From: Microvirga sp. SRT01
GTDB taxonomy: Bacteria > Pseudomonadota > Alphaproteobacteria > Sphingomonadales > Sphingomonadaceae
NCBI GenBank assembly: GCA_018139225.1
Contig: JAGSNX010000003.1
Coordinates: forward strand, 372,001-436,000
Direction: 5' to 3'
Length of the DNA: 64,000 bases
In this document: in pieces, positions 9,116-18,194 of the stretch
Layout: each line of letters begins with the position of its first letter
Position numbering within the stretch: position 1 is the first letter of the stretch
Made by a program: the position numbers and the translations under genes
Notes under the pieces: generated by a model
Databases searched by the model: none
Seen by the model: the letters and a program-made list of their open reading frames with translations, nothing else
What the model was told of the DNA's origin: nothing

Positions 9116-9447
9116 TGATCGACCATGACGACTTCCTGAAGGTCGACATCCGCGTCGGCACGATCGTCGCCGCCGAGCCATTCCCGGAGGCGCGCAAGCC
9201 GGCGATCAAGCTGGTGATCGACTTCGGTGCGGAGATCGGGCGCAAGCGGTCGTCGGCGCAGATCACCGCGCATTATACGCCCGAGTCTCTGGTCGGGCGG
9301 CAGGTGGCGGCGGTTGTGAATTTCCCGCCGCGCCAGATCGGACCGATGATGTCGGAGGTGCTGACCCTGGGCTTCCCGGACGAAGCGGGCGAGGTCGTGC
9401 TGATCGAGCCGGAGCGGGCGGTACCTGACGGTGGGCGGCTGTTTTGA
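9115..9447 (+). CDS. CsaA/YgjH-type tRNA-binding protein
   Basis: A 110-residue stand-alone tRNA-binding domain of OB fold, related to the C-terminal extension of MetRS. Residues 5-20 ([16 protein letters not shown]) are the classic opening, and [28 protein letters not shown] is the core with the conserved NFPPRQI motif. It is usually a dimer; in Bacillus CsaA acts as a secretion chaperone. ATG 9115 overlaps the fzlA stop (TGATG), so the two are translated together. An upstream in-frame start would lie inside fzlA and is not needed. Confidence 0.88.
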   Translation: MIDHDDFLKVDIRVGTIVAAEPFPEARKPAIKLVIDFGAEIGRKRSSAQITAHYTPESLVGRQVAAVVNFPPRQIGPMMSEVLTLGFPDEAGEVVLIEPERAVPDGGRLF

Positions 9448-9632
9448 CCTTCTTCCCGCAACGGCGAAAATTGGAAGGTTAGGCTAAGGTTAGTCCAATG
9501 CGGCGTTTCGCGACCGTGCGGCCGGCGAATGAACGCTGGCGGTGGAAAGAGCGTGAGGTGTCTCCTACCTCATGCGCCCGCCTGTAGGACAGAGGTTCCT
9601 TTGCCGCCCCCCGCGCCCTATCTGCGGAAGCG

Positions 9633-10763
9633 ATGACCGGAATCACCGCACGCCTCGCCGATGGGGTTCGATCGATCGCCGCCGCCGAGTGGGACGCCTG
9701 TGCCGGCAGCGGCAATCCGTTCGTCAGCCACGCGTTTCTAAGCGCGCTGGAGGAGTCGGGCAGCGTCGGTGGCCGCTCCGGGTGGCAGCCGATCCCGATC
9801 GTCGTCGATGATGCCGACGGCCGCCCCGCCGCAATCGCGCCCGCGTATGCCAAGAGCCACAGCCAGGGCGAATATGTCTTCGATCACGGCTGGGCGGATG
9901 CGTGGGAGCGCGCGGGCGGTGCTTACTACCCGAAGCTTCAGGTCGCATCCCCGTTCAGCCCGGTACCCGGTCCCCGCCTGCTGCTGCGTGACGACAGCTA
10001 CGCGCCCGCACTGATCGGCGGGCTGGAGGCGGTGGTGGACCAGCATGGCCTGTCCTCCGCCCACGCGACCTTCGTGACGGAGGCGCAGGTGCCGCTGTTC
10101 GAGGCGGCGGGCTGGCTGATCCGTCAGGGGGTGCAGTTTCACTGGGCGAACGACGGCTATACGACCTTCGACGACTTCCTCACGGCGCTGGCGAGCCGCA
10201 AGCGCAAGGCGATCCGCAAGGAGCGGGCGGCGGCGGTCGAGGGGCTGACGATCCGGCACCTGATCGGACGCAAGATCGAGGCGCATCACTGGGACGCGTT
10301 CTGGACCTTCTATCAGGATACCGGCAACCGCAAATGGGGGCGGCCGTATCTGACGCGGTCGTTCTTCCCGCTGCTCGGCGAGACGCTGGGCGAGCGCGTG
10401 CTGCTGATCCTCGCGGAGCGGGACGGGGTGCCGATCGCCGGTGCGCTCAACCTGATCGGCGGCGATGCCCTGTACGGTCGGTATTGGGGCGCGCGCGAGG
10501 AGGTGCCGTTCCTCCACTTCGAACTCTGTTACTATCAGGCGATCGACGCCGCCATCACCCGCGGTCTCGCCCGCGTGGAGGCGGGGGCGCAGGGCGAGCA
10601 CAAGCTCGCGCGTGGGTACGTACCCGTGCCGACCTGGTCCGCGCACTATATTCCCGATCCGAATTTCCGCCGCGCCATCGCCGACTTCCTGGAGCGGGAG
10701 CGCGCCGGGGTGGAAGCGGAGGCCGACTATCTGGCCGAGCTGGCGCCCTTCAAAAAGGGCTGA
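9633..10763 (+). CDS. FemAB/GNAT-type N-acyltransferase (DUF482-like)
   Basis: The 376-residue protein belongs to the peptidogalycan/FemAB-like acyltransferase group (pfam FemAB_like, formerly DUF482). Recognisable are the start W-x-x-C.....PFVSHAFLSALEESG, the stretch VFDHGWADAWERAGGAYYPKLQVASPFSPVPGPRLL and the C-terminal ARVEAGAQGEHKLARGYVPVPTWSAH. These proteins have two GNAT-like lobes; the substrate in proteobacteria is not established. The last 37 bases overlap the convergent gene on the minus strand. Confidence 0.85.
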   Translation: MTGITARLADGVRSIAAAEWDACAGSGNPFVSHAFLSALEESGSVGGRSGWQPIPIVVDDADGRPAAIAPAYAKSHSQGEYVFDHGWADAWERAGGAYYPKLQVASPFSPVPGPRLLLRDDSYAPALIGGLEAVVDQHGLSSAHATFVTEAQVPLFEAAGWLIRQGVQFHWANDGYTTFDDFLTALASRKRKAIRKERAAAVEGLTIRHLIGRKIEAHHWDAFWTFYQDTGNRKWGRPYLTRSFFPLLGETLGERVLLILAERDGVPIAGALNLIGGDALYGRYWGAREEVPFLHFELCYYQAIDAAITRGLARVEAGAQGEHKLARGYVPVPTWSAHYIPDPNFRRAIADFLERERAGVEAEADYLAELAPFKKG

Positions 10764-12364
10764 ACCGGCCGCCGCATCGGCAGGTCGGCGGGCAGTGGCG
10801 GCTGCGTGCGGTCGTCGATCCGGTACAGCGTGTCGTCGCCGTCGTGCCAGATCGGCGTGAAGCCCGCGACCAGCGCCGGATCGAATTTCGGCGCGTTGAC
10901 GATCCAGACATAATCGAACGCATCGCGCGGGATCAGCGGCAGCGACCATGCGATCGGCCGCCACCATTCGCCGCGGCAACGCCGGTCGGTGACGATCTGC
11001 GACGGATCGTGGGCGAAGCGGCCGGCGGCGCGGTAGCGCGCGGTCAGCAACTGCGCACCGGCCATCGACCATTGGTCGTTCATATATGCCATGCGGCGGA
11101 CCATCGCGATGCCGGGCACATGCTCCAGCCGGGAATAGGCCCAGTCGTCGTAGCAGCGCCGGCCGATCATCGTCACCAGCCGCGCGCGCATCGGCACCTT
11201 GTCGAGCGCGGTCAGCGTACGGTCGAACTGTTCGGCATAGTGCCAGTAGCTGATCGTCGTGCCCACCAGCCGCGCGCCGAAGAACGCCAGCCCGATCGCT
11301 GCCAGCGTCGTCGCGCCGCGCAGCGACAGGCCGCGCTTCGGGCGCAGCGCAATGACGGCGATGGCCAGCGCGAACGGTGCGAGCCGCATATCGGCATAGG
11401 CGGAGCCGAACACGATCCGCGGCAGTGCGATGTACACCGCCAGCAGGAACAGCGCCGACAGGCCCAGATTGCGTGAGTATTCGATCCGCGCGTCACGGAA
11501 TCCCTTGATGAGGATCGCAAACAGCACGAACGCAGAGGCGATATCCCAGAACTGCCAGCGATCGCGCAGGATCATCAGCACCCAGTTGATCTTCGCCTGC
11601 CAGTTGAACCAGTCGGCGGTCTGGCCGGTGACGTGCTCGCCCGATCGCCACACGATCATCAGCACCATCGGCAGCGCGAGCGGCAGGCAGCTGAGCCCGG
11701 CGCGCACCCACGCCTCCAGCCAATGGCCGCCCCCGTCGCGACCATCCCGACCGCCCTTGCGCAGGTCGTGCTGGCGGATCATCTCCGCGGAGAAGGCAAG
11801 TACGCCCAGCACGCCCCAGCCGAACGTGTGGCACAGCCACAACAGGCACGAGAGCGGCACGAACAGGATCGCGCGGAACCGGAACTTGCCCAGCCGCCCG
11901 AGCCGCAGCCACAGGGCGAACAGGACGAACGACAGCGCGATCGACAGCGCGAAGTTCACGAAACCGAACTGGAACGGATAGCTGTACGCCAGCGGTAGAG
12001 CGAACAATGCGGTCGCGGGGATGCGGCCATGCACCTCGCGTGCGATCCATAGCAGGCCGGCGACCGTCAGAACCGGGATCGCCATGACGATCAGCTTCAC
12101 CGCCAGCTCCAGCCCGAAGATCGGCGCGAGCGGGATGATGAGCAGGTCGATGCCGAGATTACCGATCAACTGCCAGCGGAAGTCGAACCACTGGTACAGC
12201 CACGGGTTGTCACCGATCGCGAGCTGGACGCGGTACCGACCCATATGGCCGAGCAGATCGACGAGCGGCGGGATCTCCGGCCGCAACAACGGAATAGCCG
12301 CCGCCAACGCCGCGACCACAACGAACCACCGTGTCTGCCACCAGTGCAGCTTGTCCCCCTGCAT
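10727..12364 (-). CDS. polytopic membrane protein of unknown function
   Basis: A 545-residue protein with about ten hydrophobic segments, starting with WFVVVAALAAAIPLL. Between the first two is a short extracytoplasmic-type loop (PPLVDLLGHMGRY) reminiscent of GT-C glycosyltransferases or related lipid-linked sugar enzymes, but no catalytic motif can be assigned. The C-terminal 130 residues form a soluble domain with several cysteines (RRCYDDW, DRRCRGEWW). ATG 12364 (MQGDKLHWW) is used; a further in-frame start at 12400 adds only 12 polar residues. It is convergent with, and overlaps, the acyltransferase gene. Confidence 0.75.
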   Translation of the reverse strand: MQGDKLHWWQTRWFVVVAALAAAIPLLRPEIPPLVDLLGHMGRYRVQLAIGDNPWLYQWFDFRWQLIGNLGIDLLIIPLAPIFGLELAVKLIVMAIPVLTVAGLLWIAREVHGRIPATALFALPLAYSYPFQFGFVNFALSIALSFVLFALWLRLGRLGKFRFRAILFVPLSCLLWLCHTFGWGVLGVLAFSAEMIRQHDLRKGGRDGRDGGGHWLEAWVRAGLSCLPLALPMVLMIVWRSGEHVTGQTADWFNWQAKINWVLMILRDRWQFWDIASAFVLFAILIKGFRDARIEYSRNLGLSALFLLAVYIALPRIVFGSAYADMRLAPFALAIAVIALRPKRGLSLRGATTLAAIGLAFFGARLVGTTISYWHYAEQFDRTLTALDKVPMRARLVTMIGRRCYDDWAYSRLEHVPGIAMVRRMAYMNDQWSMAGAQLLTARYRAAGRFAHDPSQIVTDRRCRGEWWRPIAWSLPLIPRDAFDYVWIVNAPKFDPALVAGFTPIWHDGDDTLYRIDDRTQPPLPADLPMRRPVQPFLKGASSAR

Positions 12365-12458
12365 GGCTTGAGCCTTAGGATGCGCGCCGGATGTGCGCAA
12401 TCGCTTAGCGGCGGGGCGCGGGTCGGTCGGAACGGGGCGGCTGCAAAACCTCTTCTGC

Positions 12459-12547
12459 CACCCCGGCGAAGGCCAGGGTCCCGTCGGGATGTCGGTGGTA
12501 TTCGGCGGAGAACGGGGCCCAACTGGACCCCGGCCTGTGCCGGGGTG
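12459..12547. repeat. paired inverted REP-like repeat, copy 1
   Basis: The unit CACCCCGGCGAAGGCCAGGG (12459-12478, followed by TCCCGTCGGG) is matched in opposite orientation by AACTGGACCCCGGCCTGTGC-CGGGGTGG (12521-12548). The two face each other about 40 bases apart. The same arrangement occurs at 36341-36430, which marks it as a dispersed element of REP/BIME type rather than a local terminator. Confidence 0.6.
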
Positions 12548-13004
12548 GCGGTTCGGTGAGAGGCGGCGGAGCTACTTCGCAACGGTTCCAGCAGGAGGCT
12601 GGGGTGGGTACCCTTCGAACGTACGCTTTCTAAAGGCCGAATGGACATCCTCTTGAGTCATGTCCCCGGTCATGTCCCCGCGAAGGCGGGGACCCATTGA
12701 CTGGGCTCCCGCCTTCGCTGGAGCACATGGGGTGCTGGGGCAGGTCGCTGCCGTTGCCTAAGGAGACAGGCATTGGGCATATCCGGGTGAAGCCGCACCT
12801 GCGGTGATCGTCAAACACCAGCGAGATGCGATAAGTCCTAGCGCTCGACCGCGGGATGCGGGTCGGGACCGCGGCGAACGCCCTGCATTGCTTCCCTGCG
12901 GTCGCAATGACGCAGGAGGCAGGCGAGGGGGGCGCACGCTCTCTGCGCTCTTCGCGTTTCTGCGCGCAAAAGACCCTCACCCTTCCGGCGCTTCGCGCCT
13001 CCCT

Positions 13005-13025
13005 CCCTCTCCCAATGGGAGAGGG
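13005..13025 (-). terminator. hairpin downstream of argG
   Basis: CCCTCTCCC (13005-13013) and GGGAGAGGG (13017-13025) form a perfect 9-bp stem with the 3-nt loop AAT, nine bases past the argG stop. There is no T-run on either side, so it may act as an mRNA 3' stabiliser or a rho-assisted end rather than a classical intrinsic terminator. Confidence 0.45.
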
Positions 13026-13033
13026 ATTATGGG

Positions 13034-14272
13034 TCACCCGTCGCGGCGGCCTAGCAGACGCAGGCGCAGGGCGTTGAGCTTGATGAAGCCAGCGGCGTCG
13101 CGCTGGTCGTAGGCGCCCTGATCGTCCTCGAACGTCACGACCTTTTTCGAATACAGCGAGTTGGGCGACTTGCGGCCCGTCACGTAGACGCCGCCCTTGT
13201 ACAGCTTCAGCCGTACGGTACCCGACACCTTGGTCTGGCTATGGTCGACCGCCGCCTGCAACATCTCGCGCTCCGGCGAGAACCAGAAGCCGTTATAGAC
13301 CAGTTCGGCATAGCGCGGCCCGAGTTCGTCCTTCAGGTGCGCGGCACCGCGGTCCAGCGTCAATTGCTCGATCGCGCGGTGTGCCTGATGCAGGATCGTG
13401 CCGCCCGGCGTCTCGTACATGCCGCGCGACTTCATGCCGACGAACCGATTCTCGACCAGATCGAGCCGGCCGATGCCATGCGTGCGCCCGTAATCGTTCA
13501 GCTTCGCGAGCAGCGACGCGGGCGACAGCCCCTCGCCGTTGATCGCGACCGGATCGCCGCGTTCAAAATCGATCGTGATCGTCTCCGCCATCTCGGGCGC
13601 ATTCTCCGGGCTGACGGTGCGCGAGAAGACATATTCCGGCACCTCGTCCCACGGGTCCTCCAGCACCTTCCCCTCGGACGAGGTGTGCAGCAGGTTCGCG
13701 TCGGTGGAAAAGGGCGCCTCGCCGCGCTTGTCCTTCGATACCGGGATCTGGTGGGACTCGGCGAATTCGATCAGGCGCGTACGGCTGGTCAGGTCCCATT
13801 CGCGCCATGGCGCGATGACCTTGATGTCGGGTGCGAGCGCGTAATAGCCGAGTTCGAAGCGGACCTGATCGTTGCCCTTGCCGGTCGCGCCATGCGCCAC
13901 CGCGTCCGCGCCGACCTGCTTCGCGATCTCGACCTGACGCTTGGCGATCAGCGGCCGGGCGATCGACGTGCCGAGCAGGTACAGCCCCTCGTACAGCGCA
14001 TTCGCGCGCATCATCGGGAAGACGTAGTCACGCACGAACTCTTCGCGCAGGTCGTCGATGAAGATATGCTCGGGCTTCACGCCCATCAGCTCCGCCTTGG
14101 CGCGGGCCGGTTCCAGCTCTTCGCCCTGACCCAGATCGGCGGTGAAGGTCACGACCTCGCAGCCATATTCCTGCTGAAGCCATTTCAGGATCACGCTGGT
14201 GTCGAGCCCGCCCGAATAGGCGAGAACCACCTTGTTGATGCCAGAAGCGGAGCGGGTGCGGCTGTCGGTCAT
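13034..14272 (-). CDS. argG: argininosuccinate synthase
   Basis: ArgG joins citrulline and aspartate at the expense of ATP to give argininosuccinate, the seventh step of arginine synthesis. The PP-loop AYSGGLDTS (about residues 18-26) binds ATP, and [12 protein letters not shown] and [10 protein letters not shown] are family signatures for citrulline and aspartate binding. The 412-residue length is normal. It is divergent from the EF-hand gene and has no partner arg gene beside it. Confidence 0.97.
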   Translation of the reverse strand: MTDSRTRSASGINKVVLAYSGGLDTSVILKWLQQEYGCEVVTFTADLGQGEELEPARAKAELMGVKPEHIFIDDLREEFVRDYVFPMMRANALYEGLYLLGTSIARPLIAKRQVEIAKQVGADAVAHGATGKGNDQVRFELGYYALAPDIKVIAPWREWDLTSRTRLIEFAESHQIPVSKDKRGEAPFSTDANLLHTSSEGKVLEDPWDEVPEYVFSRTVSPENAPEMAETITIDFERGDPVAINGEGLSPASLLAKLNDYGRTHGIGRLDLVENRFVGMKSRGMYETPGGTILHQAHRAIEQLTLDRGAAHLKDELGPRYAELVYNGFWFSPEREMLQAAVDHSQTKVSGTVRLKLYKGGVYVTGRKSPNSLYSKKVVTFEDDQGAYDQRDAAGFIKLNALRLRLLGRRDG

Positions 14273-14380
14273 GGCGCGCCCCTATTCGCTGCAACGGTCG
14301 CGTGCAACCGGTGGTTCATTGGCGGTGCAGCCGCGGACGGCTATGCGCGCGGACAAGTTCAATTGTCCCTGGAAGCCCCG

Positions 14381-14764
14381 ATGCGCCTTGTCCTCCTGCC
14401 CCTCCTCGCCCTGATCGCCGTCCCAGCCGTCGCGCAGGAAACACGGGCCTCCGCTGCGGCTAAGTTCGACAAGGAGTTCACGGCGTCCGACACCGATCGG
14501 GACGGCGTGCTGACCCGTGACGAAGTGCAGGCGCGGATCGCCAAGATGGCGGTCGGCAAGCGGCAACTCGACGCGACCCACGCCAAGCGCGTGACCGACC
14601 TGTGGTTCGACAATGCCGATGCGAACAAGAACGGCAAGGTGACGAAAGCCGAGGCGCAGGCGCTGCTGGCGAAGACCTTCGCCAAGTACGACGCGAACGG
14701 CGACGGGCAGGTCGGCACCGACGAACGCGCCGCGGCGGTGGCCGGGATGAAGAAGGGGCGCTGA
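14381..14764 (+). CDS. secreted EF-hand calcium-binding protein
   Basis: A 127-residue exported protein. Residues 1-18 are a clear signal peptide (RLVLLPLLALIAVPAVA, cleavage before QE). Three EF-hand loops follow: DTDRDGVLTRDE, DANKNGKVTKAE and DANGDGQVGTDE, each with the expected Asp/Asn ligands and the position-12 Glu. It probably binds calcium in the periplasm. ATG 14381 follows GGAAG at 14371-14375; a longer in-frame upstream extension lies antisense to argG and is discarded. Confidence 0.88.
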   Translation: MRLVLLPLLALIAVPAVAQETRASAAAKFDKEFTASDTDRDGVLTRDEVQARIAKMAVGKRQLDATHAKRVTDLWFDNADANKNGKVTKAEAQALLAKTFAKYDANGDGQVGTDERAAAVAGMKKGR

Positions 14765-14776
14765 TCCGCCGGCTTG

Positions 14777-14800
14777 CTCCCTCCCCTGAACGGGAGGGAG
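14777..14800. terminator. hairpin between convergent genes
   Basis: CTCCCTCCC (14777-14785) pairs with GGGAGGGAG (14792-14800), followed by TTT on the plus strand. It fills the 37-base gap between the EF-hand gene and convergent cfa and could serve both. Confidence 0.55.
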
Positions 14801-14801
14801 T

Positions 14802-16025
14802 TTACCCGCGAAACCCCGCTTCCGCCTCGCCGATATAGTCGCGCGTCAGCGGCACGGTCAGGCGGCTCTTCGATAGCTGCACCTGGTAATTGCACATGCC
14901 TCCGGTGCGGAACGCCGCCGCCGCGCCGGCGAGATAGAAGGTCCACATCCGGTAGAACCGTTCGTCGTACAGCGCGACGATCTGGTCCTTCGCGGCCACG
15001 GTGCGATCGTACCAGTGGTCGATCGTCAGCGCGTAATGGACGCGCAGCACCTCGATATCGGTTGGAAACAGCTTGGTGCCCTCGTATCCGCGCACGATTT
15101 CCGACAGCGCGGGATTGTACCCGCCGGGAAAGATGTACTTGGTCGTGAAGGTGTCGGTGACGCCCGGCACGCCCATCCGCCCGATCGTGTGCAGCAGCAT
15201 GACGCCGTCGTCGGCCAGCAGGTCGCGGCACTTGCGGAAGAACGCCTTGTAGTGCGGCGGGCCGACATGTTCGAACATCCCCACCGACACGATGCGGTCG
15301 AACTGGCCGGTGACGGCGCGGTAATCGATCAGCTCGAATTTCACCTTGTCGGCGACGCCGGCGGCCTCGGCGCGCGCGCGGGCGACCTTTAGCTGTTCCT
15401 CCGACAGGGTGACGCCCAGCACCTCCACACCGGTCTTTTCGTGCAGGTACAGCGCCATGCCGCCCCAGCCGCAGCCGATGTCGAGCACGCGCATGCCCGG
15501 CTTCAGCAGCAATTTGGCGGCGATATGCGCCTTTTTGTCCGCCTGCGCCTGCTCCAGCGTATTGTCGGGATCGGTGAAGTAGGCGCAGCTATACTGGCGA
15601 TCGGCGTCGAGGAAGAGGTCGTAGAGCCGGTCCGACAGGTCGTAATGATGCGCAACGTTGCGCTTCGACCGGCGCGCCATGTTCACCCGGTCCAGCCGGT
15701 GGATCATTTCGCCTGCCAGCTTGACCGGCAGCGACGGCTTCAGCGCGCCGCCCCGCTCCCAGGGGGTATTGCCCTTCAGCAGGTTGACGAGGTCGCGGAT
15801 GTCGCCCTGATCGATGACCAGCGTGCCGGCCATGAACGCCTCCGCCGCGCCGAGCGCGGGGTGGCGGACGATGCGGCCGGGAGTCGCGGGGTCGGTGAAG
15901 CGGATCGCGACATCGGGAAAGGCGGGATCGGCGGCGCCCAGCTCGGCGACCTTGCCGTCGGCATGGGTGATACGGAGGCGACCACGCTGAACGAGGCGGC
16001 CGAGAAAACGATCGATCAGAGGCAT
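14802..16025 (-). CDS. cfa: cyclopropane-fatty-acyl-phospholipid synthase
   Basis: This 407-residue SAM-dependent methyltransferase adds a methylene group across the double bond of membrane phospholipid acyl chains, a stationary-phase and acid-stress adaptation. The SAM-binding motif VLDIGCGWGGMALYL lies near residue 180. SVGMFEHVG, the downstream family signature, and TFTTKYIFPGG, the usual substrate loop, are both present. The N-terminal domain (about 1-110) is the SCP2-like lipid-binding region of the family. Confidence 0.93.
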   Translation of the reverse strand: MPLIDRFLGRLVQRGRLRITHADGKVAELGAADPAFPDVAIRFTDPATPGRIVRHPALGAAEAFMAGTLVIDQGDIRDLVNLLKGNTPWERGGALKPSLPVKLAGEMIHRLDRVNMARRSKRNVAHHYDLSDRLYDLFLDADRQYSCAYFTDPDNTLEQAQADKKAHIAAKLLLKPGMRVLDIGCGWGGMALYLHEKTGVEVLGVTLSEEQLKVARARAEAAGVADKVKFELIDYRAVTGQFDRIVSVGMFEHVGPPHYKAFFRKCRDLLADDGVMLLHTIGRMGVPGVTDTFTTKYIFPGGYNPALSEIVRGYEGTKLFPTDIEVLRVHYALTIDHWYDRTVAAKDQIVALYDERFYRMWTFYLAGAAAAFRTGGMCNYQVQLSKSRLTVPLTRDYIGEAEAGFRG

Positions 16026-16043
16026 CGCGACGCTTTTAATCCG

Positions 16044-16799
16044 CTAAATGCCTGCATACCAATCATAGTCTACATTGTCCTCCCAATAGCCGCCTTGCCC
16101 CTTGCCTATCCCGTCCAGACTCGCGACCGCCCTCACCTGCATCAGGTATTTGGCATGTTTATATCCGAGCTGCCGCTCCACGCGCAGGCGGACAGGCGCG
16201 CCGTTCATCACCGGCAGGAACCGGTCGTTGAGCGCCCAGGCAAGGATGGTCTGCGGGTGGAAGGCATCGATCAGGTCGATCGACTCGTAATAGGGTTCGC
16301 CCCCGTAGAGGTCGGCGCAGGTGAAGACGATATAGCGCGCCGCGTCCCGCAGACCTGCCGCGCGCAGCACCGTGCCGAGTTGCGGCCCCTGCCACTTGGC
16401 GATCGCGCTCCACCCCTCGACGCAGTCGTGGCGCGTGATCTGCGCGCGTTGCGGCATCGCGCCGAGGTCGGACAGCGACAGCGATAGCGGCCGTGTCACC
16501 AGCCCGCCGACCTGCAGGCGCCAGTCGGCGAAGCGCCCCGCCTGCAGCGCGCGATACGCATCGGTGCCGGGATCGCGCGTGCCGTTGGGTCGGAAGAAGG
16601 GGGAGCGCTGCGCCGCCGTGAATTCGGGCGCGAGCGCGTTCCGGGCCATCAGCGCGCGGTGCAGTCCGCGTTGCATATCCTCACCCGCGAACAGGATCTT
16701 GCGTGCCGCCGGAATCTGCACGACCCGGTCGCAGCCGGACAGGATCAGGCCGGCCCCACCCGCGAGACCGCCCGTCAGGAGCTTACGCCGCGCGATCAT
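16044..16799 (-). CDS. Tat-exported molybdopterin-dependent oxidoreductase (MsrP/YedY-like)
   Basis: The 251-residue protein has a twin-arginine signal (MIARRKLLTGG) ending in the lipobox-like LILSGC, then a sulfite-oxidase-fold molybdenum domain. The molybdenum-ligand cysteine is visible in RHDCVEGWSAIAKWQG, and GGEPYYESIDL and LGYKHAKYLMQV are typical of the fold. It starts at ATG 16799, overlapping the cytochrome b gene by 4 nt. That partner would supply electrons from the quinone pool, as MsrQ does for MsrP, although the cytochrome here is of the Ni/Fe-hydrogenase b type. Substrate is unknown. Confidence 0.87.
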   Translation of the reverse strand: MIARRKLLTGGLAGGAGLILSGCDRVVQIPAARKILFAGEDMQRGLHRALMARNALAPEFTAAQRSPFFRPNGTRDPGTDAYRALQAGRFADWRLQVGGLVTRPLSLSLSDLGAMPQRAQITRHDCVEGWSAIAKWQGPQLGTVLRAAGLRDAARYIVFTCADLYGGEPYYESIDLIDAFHPQTILAWALNDRFLPVMNGAPVRLRVERQLGYKHAKYLMQVRAVASLDGIGKGQGGYWEDNVDYDWYAGI

Positions 16800-17533
16800 T
16801 CGGGGACCCTCCAGCCGCCGGTCAGCATCGACCGGACTTCGTTGATCGGCCCAGCAAGGATGACCAGCACCAGATGCACGACCGCGAATAGCGCGATCAG
16901 CGTCATCGCGATGAAGTGCAGCGAGCGCGCCGACTGCCGCCCGCCGAACAGGTCCAGCACCCACGGCCAAGCGGCATCCATGCCCGGCGACAGCGCGATC
17001 CCGGTCAGGATGACGAGCGGCAAAGCGATGAAGATCACGCCGATATAGGACAGCTTCTGAAACACGTTATACTCGCGCGGACGCTCCGGATCATGGAAGC
17101 GGAAGGCGAGGTGCGCCTTGACGTCGGCCCAGATGTGCCCCCGGTTCAGGTCGCGCCGCGTCAGTTTCAGGTCGCGTTGGAAATGCCGGCTGAGCAGGCT
17201 GGCGATCATATACGCCAACAGTCCGAACCCCAGCACCAGCGCGAAGAACAGGTGCCAGCGCCGCGAAATGGCGAGGTTGTAGCTCGCCGGGATCGTGATC
17301 CACGCCGGGAAGCGCGGCAACTGCGCCCATGCCGCATCGAAATTTGCGCCGTATCGCCCCCAGTAGAGCCGCGGATGCGCGTTGGAGATGCCGAGGCCGG
17401 AACCGATCAGGATGAAGATCGCGACCGCATTCACCCAGTGCCAGATCCGCGTCGCGATCCCGTGGCGGCGGATCACGGTGCCGGGCGGGGCGACCTTTGG
17501 CGGGGCGGCTTCGTGCTGATCGTCTGGACCCAT
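16796..17533 (-). CDS. cytochrome b (b561/hydrogenase-type) membrane subunit
   Basis: A 245-residue di-haem cytochrome b. The first helix RIWHWVNAVAIFILIGSGL carries a haem-ligand histidine, further histidines lie in RWHLFFALVLGFG and RSLHFIAMTLIALFAVVHLVL, and there are four to five membrane segments. It passes electrons between quinol and the molybdoenzyme encoded immediately downstream with a 4-nt overlap. ATG 17533 (MGPDDQHEA) is chosen; earlier in-frame starts run into the promoter region of the divergent flavin reductase. Confidence 0.85.
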   Translation of the reverse strand: MGPDDQHEAAPPKVAPPGTVIRRHGIATRIWHWVNAVAIFILIGSGLGISNAHPRLYWGRYGANFDAAWAQLPRFPAWITIPASYNLAISRRWHLFFALVLGFGLLAYMIASLLSRHFQRDLKLTRRDLNRGHIWADVKAHLAFRFHDPERPREYNVFQKLSYIGVIFIALPLVILTGIALSPGMDAAWPWVLDLFGGRQSARSLHFIAMTLIALFAVVHLVLVILAGPINEVRSMLTGGWRVPE

Positions 17534-17560
17534 GTCGCGCTTGATAGCATTCAGAAGCTC

Positions 17561-18172
17561 ATGACCGAATGGCATTTCTACGAACCCGCGAACGGCCACC
17601 GCCTGCCGCACGACCCCCTCAACGCGATCGTCGCGCCTCGGCCGATCGGCTGGATCAGCACGCTGTCGGCGGAGGGCTTGCGCAACCTGGCGCCGTACAG
17701 CTTCTTCAACGTGCTGAACTACAAGCCGCCGCTGATCGGCTTTTCGTCAATGGGGTGGAAGGATTCGGTGGCGAATGCGGAGGCGACGGGCGAATTCGTC
17801 TGGAACCTCGCGACGCGTCCGCTGGCGGAGGCGATGAACGCCACGTCCGCCGCGATCGAGGGCGACGAATTCGCGGCGGCGGGCATCGACGCCGCGCCGT
17901 CCCGCATCGTCGCACCGCCCCGCGTCGCGGCCAGCCCGGTCGCGTTCGAGTGCGTGGTGACACAGATCGTCCGGCTGGAGACGCGTGACGGTCGCTCGCT
18001 CGACCAGTGGCTGGTGATCGGGGAAGCGGTCGGCATCCACATCGACGCGTCGCTGCTCGACGACGGCATCTACCAGACCGCGCGCGCCCGCCCGATCAGC
18101 CGCGGCGGCGGCCCGGAGGATTATTTCGAGACGACGCCGGACACGCTGTTCCGGATGCGCCGGCCGGGATGA
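17561..18172 (+). CDS. flavin reductase family protein
   Basis: A 203-residue protein of the split-barrel FMN-binding family. The core PRPIGWISTLSAEGLRNLAPYSFFNVL and PPLIGFSSMGWKDS, plus the later EFVWNLATRPLAEAMN, are typical of DIM6/NTAB-type flavin reductases and their relatives, which often act as FMN-binding partners of oxygenases. It is divergent from the cytochrome b gene with 27 bases between start codons. Confidence 0.88.
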   Translation: MTEWHFYEPANGHRLPHDPLNAIVAPRPIGWISTLSAEGLRNLAPYSFFNVLNYKPPLIGFSSMGWKDSVANAEATGEFVWNLATRPLAEAMNATSAAIEGDEFAAAGIDAAPSRIVAPPRVAASPVAFECVVTQIVRLETRDGRSLDQWLVIGEAVGIHIDASLLDDGIYQTARARPISRGGGPEDYFETTPDTLFRMRRPG

Positions 18173-18194
18173 TCCGGCCGGTGCGCCCGTTCGT

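Larger units (their letters stand above)
12365..13033. repeat. gene-free interval rich in palindromic repeats
   Basis: No convincing gene lies in these 669 bases. They hold a facing pair of GC-rich palindromes (12459-12547), a perfect hairpin GTCCCCGC-GAAG-GCGGGGAC at 12674-12693 followed at once by a partly complementary CTCCCGCCTTCGCTGGAG, and a hairpin just past argG (13005-13025). Short open frames here are low-complexity products of the repeats. Confidence 0.6.

Noticed and set aside
12393..12656. Small plus-strand open frame
   Set aside because: Consists of palindromic repeat sequence; no ribosome-binding site or recognisable product.
13241..14380. Plus-strand extension upstream of the EF-hand gene
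   Set aside because: Lies antisense to argG; the real start at 14381 has a ribosome-binding site and opens with a signal peptide.
15441..16487. Plus-strand open frame across the cfa and molybdoenzyme genes
   Set aside because: Antisense to two clearly recognised genes and spans their intergenic gap.
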